NCBI GenBank assembly: GCA_964543205.1
Contig: CAZIXB010000112.1
Coordinates: 1 to 5,241, forward strand
Length of the DNA stretch: 5,241 nt
Direction: 5' to 3'
From: CAYSRM01 sp964543205
Lineage (GTDB): Bacteria > Verrucomicrobiota > Kiritimatiellia > UBA8416 > CAYSRM01
Below the pieces are notes generated by a model. That model worked only from the letters and a program-made list of their open reading frames with translations, was not told the DNA's origin and ran no database searches. Positions 5,102 to 5,241 of the stretch are shown here, in pieces. Made by a program: the position numbers and the translations under genes. Every line of letters begins with the position of its first letter. Within the stretch, counting starts at the first letter, position 1.

Positions 5102-5241
5102 GTGAATTCGTTTAACGTTAATATAAGGGATTTCGGCGCCCGCGGAGACGGGAAAAGCAAGGATACTCAGGCTATCCAAAAGGCTGTTGATCATTGTTGC
5201 GCAAAAGGCGGCGGCACGGTTCTCTGTCCGGCAGGGGAGTA
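5102..5241 (+). CDS. GH28 / pectate-lyase-superfamily beta-helix protein, N-terminus only
   Basis: The first 46 residues are visible before the window ends; the frame stays open. They read as the classic opening of the right-handed beta-helix in polygalacturonases (GH28) and the Pectate_lyase_3 domain: FNVNIRDFGARGDGKSKDTQ (4-23), AIQKAVDHCCAKGGGTVLCP (24-43), then AGEY. Such enzymes usually hydrolyse polygalacturonate or rhamnogalacturonan, but the catalytic Asp residues lie far downstream, so activity cannot be judged. The GTG at 5102 is the only start available: an in-frame TGA stands at 5084-5086 with no other start between. There is no signal peptide, since the helix domain begins at residue 4. 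The mature protein would stay in the cytoplasm, as in GH28 enzymes that finish imported oligosaccharides. It is divergent from the glycosyltransferase operon, and no functional link between them is shown. Confidence 0.88.
   Translation, partial: MNSFNVNIRDFGARGDGKSKDTQAIQKAVDHCCAKGGGTVLCPAGE

Overview
The window holds a five-gene glycosyltransferase cluster on the minus strand (about 4560 down to 247). A divergent gene at the right edge (plus strand, from 5102, cut by the window end) encodes the start of a GH28/pectate-lyase-superfamily beta-helix protein. Content is bacterial: tightly packed, partly overlapping genes, one near-consensus sigma70-type promoter, GTG as well as ATG starts, and a Shine-Dalgarno site that is obvious at only one internal start. 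No gene fixes the taxon. A WaaE-like glycosyltransferase next to rhamnosyltransferase-like GT2 enzymes suggests a cell-surface glycan (LPS/O-antigen, capsule or S-layer glycan) locus, probably Gram-negative, but this is inference.

Layout, left to right. Bases 1-246 have no credible gene but carry a 176-bp palindromic element (copy A, 52-227). Then, read on the minus strand from promoter to end: a GT8-like GT-A protein (4560-3700), a GT2 rhamnosyltransferase-like enzyme (3715-2915), a compact GT-B/GT4-like enzyme with a GTG start (2910-2026), a second GT2 enzyme (2029-1280), and a WaaE/beta-1,4-glucosyltransferase-like GT2 with a coiled-coil tail (1272-247). Junctions are a 16-bp overlap, a 4-bp gap, an ATGA overlap and a 7-bp gap, so the five are almost certainly one translationally coupled operon. 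A strong promoter lies at 4670-4697. Bases 4719-4902 hold a second 176-bp element (copy B) with perfect 15-bp terminal inverted repeats and a perfect 4-bp target duplication ATAG. Bases 4903-5101 form the leader of the divergent GH28-like gene, with a 7-bp inverted repeat and an A7-G8 homopolymer run abutting its GTG start.

The five enzymes would add up to five successive sugars to a shared acceptor. No polymerase, flippase, ABC transporter or nucleotide-sugar synthesis gene is visible, so the glycan cannot be named. The most notable non-coding structure is the pair of equal-length palindromic MITE-like elements bracketing the cluster. Their internal sequences have diverged, yet hairpin pairing is kept, including paired changes in the apical stem.
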